From assembly GCA_043815085.1 (NCBI GenBank), contig JBDRJG010000001.1, positions 8,081 to 72,080 of the forward strand: 64,000 bases of DNA, read 5' to 3'. Every line of letters begins with the position of its first letter. Positions within the stretch are counted from its first letter, which is position 1. The notes beneath the pieces are model-generated. The model did not search any database, had not been told where the DNA came from, and saw only the letters and a program-made list of their open reading frames with translations. The translations under genes were made by a program, and so were the position numbers. Source of the stretch: MWBV01 sp043815085. GTDB taxonomy: Archaea > Nanobdellota > Nanobdellia > Pacearchaeales > GW2011-AR1. This document shows positions 59,187 to 64,000 of the stretch, one piece after another.

Positions 59187-60419
59187 ATGGAAGGTAGTGA
59201 TGATGCTTCAACTAAAGTAAAATACCTGAAAGAAGCGTTCTCTAAAATAAAACAAGATATAAATATATTAAAAGAAGAAATGTCTTTCTTAAAAAAGGAG
59301 ACAATAAAAAAAGATAATTCTCATAAAAAAGTTGCATTAATTACAGGTATTGGAGGTCAAGATGGAAGTTATCTTGCGGAATTTCTCTTGGAAAAGGGAT
59401 ACTTCGTTAGAGGAATAATTAGAAGAGCAAGCTATCCAAATACTCACAGAATAGATCATTTACTTAAAAAATACGGAGATGATCGCTCAGAAGAAAATCC
59501 TTTTTTCTTGTTATATGCTGATTTAACAGATGCTTCAAGTTTAAGAAATGTAATAGAAAAGATTCGCCCTGATGAGATTTATAATTTGGCCGCACAAAGT
59601 CATGTGGGTATAAGTTTTGAAAATGGGGGGTCTACTTTAAACATTAATACTCTTGGGGTTCATAAAATATTGGACACTATTAGAAAAATGAATTATAAAT
59701 GCAAGTATTATCAAGCATCTTCTTCGGAGATGTTTGGATCTTCACCTCCCCCCCAAAATGAGAATACCCCCTTCAACCCGCAAAGTCCTTATGGAATATC
59801 CAAAGTTGCTGCATTTCATTTAACAAAAATGTATAGAGAGGCATATGGATTATTTGCATGTAATGGTATTTTATTTAATCATGAATCCCCAAGAAGAGGC
59901 CTCAATTTTGTTACAAAAAAGATAACCAAAGAACTCTCTGAGATGGTTGTGGGGGAGAGAGAAATTATAACTCTTGGAAATTTAGATGCTAAAAGAGATT
60001 GGGGATTTTCAGGGGAATATGTCCAAGCAATGTGGGCCATCCTTCAACAAGAGTCTCCAGATGATTTTGTTATATCTACAGGAGAGGCCCATACTGTAAA
60101 AGAATTTTTAGATGAATGTTTTTCTCTCTTAGGGTTAGATAAAGATAAATTTTTTAAATCAATTGAAAGATACAAAAGACCTGCAGAAGTTCCTGCATTA
60201 TTAGGAGACTCTACTAAAGCTAAAAATATTTTAAACTGGGACCCCAAAGTTAAATTTAAAGAACTCGCAAAGATGATGTTGGTTGCAGATTTAAAAGAAA
60301 AATTTGAACAAAAAGGAATAATCCAGATTAATTCAAAGAAGAAATACTCCGATGAATTTTATTTAAAAAAGGCAAAAGATCTTTTAAAAAAATACAAAAA
60401 TATGAAAGATATAAGATAA
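59187..60419 (+). CDS. gmd: GDP-mannose 4,6-dehydratase with N-terminal coiled coil
   Basis: 410 residues. Residues 1-45 form a heptad-like helix (KVKYLKEAFSKIKQDINILK). The dehydratase starts at VALITGIGGQDGSYLAEFLL (about 49-68) with NAD binding, ASSSEMFG, and PYGISKVAAFH with the catalytic Tyr-x-x-x-Lys. NHESPRRGLNFVTKK is a GMD hallmark. It converts GDP-mannose to GDP-4-keto-6-deoxymannose, a precursor of GDP-fucose, GDP-rhamnose or GDP-perosamine. The coiled coil may mediate oligomerisation and is not a usual GMD feature. Confidence 0.93.
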   Translation: MEGSDDASTKVKYLKEAFSKIKQDINILKEEMSFLKKETIKKDNSHKKVALITGIGGQDGSYLAEFLLEKGYFVRGIIRRASYPNTHRIDHLLKKYGDDRSEENPFFLLYADLTDASSLRNVIEKIRPDEIYNLAAQSHVGISFENGGSTLNINTLGVHKILDTIRKMNYKCKYYQASSSEMFGSSPPPQNENTPFNPQSPYGISKVAAFHLTKMYREAYGLFACNGILFNHESPRRGLNFVTKKITKELSEMVVGEREIITLGNLDAKRDWGFSGEYVQAMWAILQQESPDDFVISTGEAHTVKEFLDECFSLLGLDKDKFFKSIERYKRPAEVPALLGDSTKAKNILNWDPKVKFKELAKMMLVADLKEKFEQKGIIQINSKKKYSDEFYLKKAKDLLKKYKNMKDIR

Positions 60420-60423
60420 GTGA

Positions 60424-61647
60424 TTATCTCATTTCAGGTAAAGATAAAAACTTTATTTTTGGGTTAATTTGTTGTAAAATTATTTTAAGACTATCAGAAA
60501 TGTTCCAAGAAAGAATTAAAGCGTAAACCTCACTGTAGTTTTTAAATATCTCGTCACCCACTATGGGTATTCTTGTTAAGGGGGTATATTTTCCTTGTTT
60601 GTGCGGAGATGCATCAGTAACATAATTGATAACATCACTGCTTAAATTATAAAAATTAAGGAATGTATTGCCTTTTGCTGCCGCGCCAATAGCAATTATA
60701 GGTATTTCTTTTTGTTTAATATTATAAATTGTGCTTAAAAGTTCGTTTTTCTGTCTTAAAATACTTACCATAAATCTTTTGTAAGTTTCTGGATTAAACA
60801 ATCCAAATTCTTCTTCTAATTTTATCATTTTTGCTTGCTCCGCAGAAACACCATATACGTTTTCCTCTTTTTTTGCAAAAGTTCTAAGTGAACCGCCATG
60901 GTAATCAACATTTTGCATATCCCAAACTCCAAGACCAACCCTCTTCATCAATTCTGAAATTGATTTCGCACTAAAATAACTTACATGTTCATGGTATATT
61001 TGATCAAATTTCCCACTTTTTACACTTATGAACCAATAAGGTTGTTCAGAAACAAAAGTTCCATTATACTCTAATAATTCGGCTACTCCTTTAGCAAAGT
61101 CCAGAGGGTCATCTGAATGATTAAAAACATTATTTGCGATTATCAGTTTTGCTTTCCCATATTTTTCTTTTATCTTTTTTGCTGTCTCTAAATTGAATAA
61201 TCCCACAATTGTTTCTACCCCTCTTTTTTGAGCTAAATCTGCCATGTATTGAGAGCAATCTACTCCCAACACCCTATATCCTTTTTTCAAAAACTGTTCA
61301 GAAAGGAATCCGTCGTTCGACCCTATCTCTACTATAAAGGAATCCTTCTCCAAATTTATCTTTTTTGTTACTTCTTCGGCATATTCTTCCCAATGGTCTG
61401 TTGCAAATTTTGAATTTGAGGAAGTATAAGAATAATCATATAAAGAATATCTTTCATCAGGGTTTGTAACACATGCTGCTTGAACTTGGCTACAGTCCAA
61501 GCATAAATCTAACAAAAGAGGATAAACTGGTTCAGATTCACTTAATCTAGATTTCAGAATAAATGTATCTGCAAAAGGATGCATGCCTAAATCCATAATT
61601 CTTGACAAATTTGACGACCTACACACTAAACATGGTTCTCTAAACAT
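60424..61647 (-). CDS. Sugar C-methyltransferase (TylCIII/NovU type)
   Basis: 407 residues from the ATG at 61647, which overlaps the cupin stop by eight bases. An N-terminal zinc site (Cys6, Cys9, Cys49, Cys52) is followed by the SAM motif VEIGSNDGFLSEQF (106-119) and EYNGTFVSEQPYWFISVKSG. It matches C-methyltransferases of branched deoxysugars. The typical length is about 410. It probably C-methylates a nucleotide-linked 4-keto sugar such as the Gmd product. Confidence 0.88.
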   Translation of the reverse strand: MFREPCLVCRSSNLSRIMDLGMHPFADTFILKSRLSESEPVYPLLLDLCLDCSQVQAACVTNPDERYSLYDYSYTSSNSKFATDHWEEYAEEVTKKINLEKDSFIVEIGSNDGFLSEQFLKKGYRVLGVDCSQYMADLAQKRGVETIVGLFNLETAKKIKEKYGKAKLIIANNVFNHSDDPLDFAKGVAELLEYNGTFVSEQPYWFISVKSGKFDQIYHEHVSYFSAKSISELMKRVGLGVWDMQNVDYHGGSLRTFAKKEENVYGVSAEQAKMIKLEEEFGLFNPETYKRFMVSILRQKNELLSTIYNIKQKEIPIIAIGAAAKGNTFLNFYNLSSDVINYVTDASPHKQGKYTPLTRIPIVGDEIFKNYSEVYALILSWNISDSLKIILQQINPKIKFLSLPEMR

Positions 61648-62065
61648 TTTGTCCTTGAGGGATAATTTTTTTATCTTTTTCAGGACCATAATATGGTCCA
61701 TTTTTGTGCTCATAAATAATAGTTCCTTCTTCAAGGGACTTAATTGCATGACCTCCCCCCAATGTTATTGAACAATCTCCGATATGTAAAATTTCTTTTT
61801 CAATCAATTTACCATCAATATCATAATACTCTGCTTCTATAGACCCGGTTATAACAATCCAAGATTCTTGGGTTCCAATGGTTTTCCTTTCTAGAGGAAG
61901 ATGAATATGTGCATTAATTTTTTTATCTTTTTCTAATTTATAGCAAGCTACTTGCAAAAGTGCATTTTCTTCATTGAGACTTGTACGACTACCTTGAATG
62001 TCTTGAAATCGATTTATAGTATGCAATAATGTTCCTGGGGATAATAGGGAATATATTTTTTTCAT
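61640..62065 (-). CDS. Cupin protein, WxcM/FdtA-like or sugar-nucleotide-related
   Basis: 141 residues from the ATG at 62065 (MKKIYSLLSPGTLLHTINRF), with TATTTATAAAG about 28 bases upstream; the longer frame is not needed. INAHIHLPLERKTIGTQESW and ITGSIEAEYYD are cupin-like, with His-rich metal binding. Downstream is the C-methyltransferase, overlapping by eight bases. It may be an epimerase or isomerase of keto sugars; the exact family is uncertain. Confidence 0.6.
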   Translation of the reverse strand: MKKIYSLLSPGTLLHTINRFQDIQGSRTSLNEENALLQVACYKLEKDKKINAHIHLPLERKTIGTQESWIVITGSIEAEYYDIDGKLIEKEILHIGDCSITLGGGHAIKSLEEGTIIYEHKNGPYYGPEKDKKIIPQGQNV

Positions 62066-62221
62066 AGTGAAATTATAAATTTTATCTTTATAAATATATA
62101 TATGTATATATGTATTTCTCAACAATTTTTCTAATTTAAAATAATAATCCCATACTCTTTTAATAAAATCTTGAAATAAAGTATAACAATATTTATATAT
62201 TGCTCTCTAATTCAAAAAAAT

Positions 62222-63058
62222 ATGCTAAGCGATATTTCAAGCCAAATTGCAATAGGAACAACAACTTGGTATAAAAAAGGCAAACATGGTGAATTAAGAG
62301 CGGGGCTTGCAGAAAGAATGATAAAAAAAGCTGTTGATGACAACTATAAGATGGTTGTTGTTGATGGGGGATCTGAAGATTGGTTTTTAAAATCTATTGA
62401 AGGGTGTGGAGCAAATATATATAATCAGACAGTTAATGGAATGGGGGCAAGCAGGAGAGAAGTTCTTCAGTACGCACATAATCTTAACACTCCACTTATA
62501 ATTTGGATGGAACCTGAAAAATTAGACTATGTTAAGGAAATTATTAAAACAGCTGAACCAATACTTAATGAAAAAGCTGATTTAGTTATTCCAGACAGAC
62601 GTACAATTGTTTCAAACAAATATTTTCTTCCTTTTTATCCCACTTCACAGCAAAATGAAGAGTTGTTTGGAGATGATTGCTGGAGAGAGCTAACAAGAAC
62701 AGATTTAGATGTCTGGAGTGGAGCAAGAACATGGAAAAGAGAACTATCAGATTATTTTTTAAAATATAATGGAAAAAATCTTTTTTATACTACTGATGAT
62801 GGAAGAAAAATTCCTTATGGAGATACCTGGGATTCAATTTTTATTCCTGTTATGCAGGCAATTTTAGATGGAAAAAAAGTAATGGGAGTGAAAGTAGATT
62901 ACATTCACCCAAAAGAACAAACTACTCTTGAAGAGGGAGACTATGAATACACAATGAAGAGATTAAATCAATTAAATAATTTAGTTCCTGCTTTTACAGA
63001 TTATTGGAAGAAAAATTATTCTAATTCTAAATTGAAAAAGATAAGGGAATCTGCTTAA
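62222..63058 (+). CDS. GT-A-like protein, relative of the 39707-40390 protein
   Basis: 278 residues. IAIGTTTWYKKGKHGELRAG, VVDGGSEDWFLKSIEGCGAN and IIWMEPEKLDYVKEIIKTAE align with the shorter protein at 39707-40390. A later YGDTWDSIFIPVMQAILDGK segment is its own. GT-A-like fold is inferred from the N-terminal pattern; sugar and acceptor are unknown. It lies between the cupin and the second gmd. Confidence 0.55.
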   Translation: MLSDISSQIAIGTTTWYKKGKHGELRAGLAERMIKKAVDDNYKMVVVDGGSEDWFLKSIEGCGANIYNQTVNGMGASRREVLQYAHNLNTPLIIWMEPEKLDYVKEIIKTAEPILNEKADLVIPDRRTIVSNKYFLPFYPTSQQNEELFGDDCWRELTRTDLDVWSGARTWKRELSDYFLKYNGKNLFYTTDDGRKIPYGDTWDSIFIPVMQAILDGKKVMGVKVDYIHPKEQTTLEEGDYEYTMKRLNQLNNLVPAFTDYWKKNYSNSKLKKIRESA

Positions 63059-63139
63059 AATATAAATTATCCTCTCTTTAAACTTAGAAAATATTTTTAA
63101 AACAATAATCCTTAAAAACAATATTAATCTAAAATCTCA

Positions 63140-64000
63140 ATGGGAAAAAAAGTGCTAATTACCGGTATAACTGGACAAGATGGTTCTTATCTTGCAGAAT
63201 TTCTTATTGAAAAAGGTTATAAGATTTATGGAATAGACAAAAGAACGAAAATGGATGCTCTTACAGGAGATTTAATAAAAAAAATAAATTTAATAGAAGG
63301 AGATGTCACAGATAGTAGTTTTATAGTTAAAATAATCAATCAAGTACAACCTCAAGAAATATACAATCTTGCTGGACAATCATTTGTTCCTGATTCATGG
63401 GCTCAGCCTCTTTTAACTGTGAAAATAAATGCCCTGGGAGTTATAAACATTTTAGATGCTATAAGACTTATAAATCCAAAAATAAAATTCTATCAAGCTT
63501 CAACTTCTGAGATGTTTGGAAAAATCCAGGAATTTCCTCAGAATGAAAAGACCCCTTTTTATCCAAGAAATCCATATGGATTTTCAAAAGTTTATGGATA
63601 TGATATAACCCGAAATTATAGAGAATTTTATAATCTCTTTGCTTGTAGTGGAATTCTTTTTAATCATGAATCTCCAAGAAGAGGAAAGCAGTTTATTACA
63701 AGAAAGGTTAGTCATTCTGTTGCAAAAATAAAACTCGGCTATCAGGATTATTTTGAAATTGGAAACCTTGATTCCAAGAGAGACTGGGGATATGCTAGAG
63801 ATTATATTGAATCTATGTGGCTTATGTTACAACAAGACAAACCCACAGACTATGTAATAGGAACAGGAGAATCTCATTCTGTAAGAGAACTTATAGAAGA
63901 GGCATTTAAAATAGTTGGAATGGATATAACTTGGGAAGGAAAGGGGTTAGAAGAAGTTGGAAAATATAATGGAAAAATTGTTGTTAAAGTCAGTCCAAGA
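63140..64000 (+). CDS. gmd: GDP-mannose 4,6-dehydratase, second copy (cut by window edge)
   Basis: 287 codons visible, open at the window end. VLITGITGQDGSYLAEFLIE, ASTSEMFG, NPYGFSKVYGYD and NHESPRRGKQFITRKV identify a second GMD. It lacks the N-terminal coiled coil of the first, starting directly with the Rossmann fold. The two share the active-site residues. Divergence suggests different pathways or products, such as GDP-fucose and GDP-rhamnose. Confidence 0.93.
   Translation, partial: MGKKVLITGITGQDGSYLAEFLIEKGYKIYGIDKRTKMDALTGDLIKKINLIEGDVTDSSFIVKIINQVQPQEIYNLAGQSFVPDSWAQPLLTVKINALGVINILDAIRLINPKIKFYQASTSEMFGKIQEFPQNEKTPFYPRNPYGFSKVYGYDITRNYREFYNLFACSGILFNHESPRRGKQFITRKVSHSVAKIKLGYQDYFEIGNLDSKRDWGYARDYIESMWLMLQQDKPTDYVIGTGESHSVRELIEEAFKIVGMDITWEGKGLEEVGKYNGKIVVKVSPR

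Noticed and set aside
1..64000. CRISPR array or insertion sequence
   Set aside because: No regularly spaced repeats with unique spacers, no transposase or integrase motif, no terminal inverted repeats were seen.

Overview
The window reads as a chromosomal segment of a small-genome, AT-rich DPANN-type archaeon (Pacearchaeota/Woesearchaeota-like; this is inference, no rRNA gene is present). The archaeal signs are the ribosomal order L3-L4-L23-L2-S19-L22-S3-L29-aIF1-S17-L14-L24-S4e-L5-S14-S8-L6-L32e-L19e-L18-S5-L30-L15-SecY, an EMC3/DUF106-type membrane protein and prefoldin, an AglB oligosaccharyltransferase, a TYW1 C-terminus, and the AMP phosphorylase / ribose-1,5-bisphosphate isomerase pair. 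Most first genes lack a Shine-Dalgarno site and carry a TTTAAAA-like TATA box about 25 nt before the ATG, which indicates leaderless transcription.

Layout. 1-2352: end of a TYW1 gene and an XPD/DinG-type Fe-S helicase. 2363-9808 (minus): two TVP38/TMEM64 membrane proteins, purM between 97-98 bp direct repeats, a PreA-like dehydrogenase, tRNA-Ser(UGA), two small unknown proteins, AMP phosphorylase and an AI-2E-type permease. 9907-26059 (plus): an unknown protein, then the S10/spc ribosomal operon through SecY, EMC3-like protein and prefoldin alpha. Four orphan genes of 86-129 codons and one 32-codon ORF are wedged between ribosomal genes. 26062-31686: ribose-1,5-bisphosphate isomerase, SpoIIM-like protein, then the N-glycosylation core (a GPT/AglH-like lipid-carrier transferase and AglB). 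31683-64000: a long surface-glycan island with glycosyltransferases (GT4, GT2, GT10), SAM methyltransferases, a flippase, UDP-galactopyranose mutase, four radical SAM proteins with cobalamin-binding-like N-termini, two GDP-mannose 4,6-dehydratases, and a minus-strand cluster (49223-57624) that looks like a pathway for making and activating an unusual sugar or sugar-like compound.

How it fits together. The lipid-carrier transferase starts a glycan, the island's transferases and sugar-nucleotide enzymes build and decorate it, the flippase moves it across the membrane, and AglB transfers it to protein. Galactofuranose (Glf) and a deoxy sugar made from GDP-mannose (Gmd, with a GT10 transferase) are likely components.

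The most unusual observation is a recurrent architecture. Several accessory genes (purM, one radical SAM gene, a 2H phosphoesterase, and an orphan inside the ribosomal operon) lie between direct repeats that copy neighbouring junction DNA, often a promoter plus a start codon. A fifth case is a tandem duplication whose second copy has lost most of a small membrane-protein ORF. This suggests a repeated mode of gene insertion or duplication in this genome. No CRISPR array, rRNA gene or recognisable transposase was seen, and no stretch over 300 bases lacks a gene.
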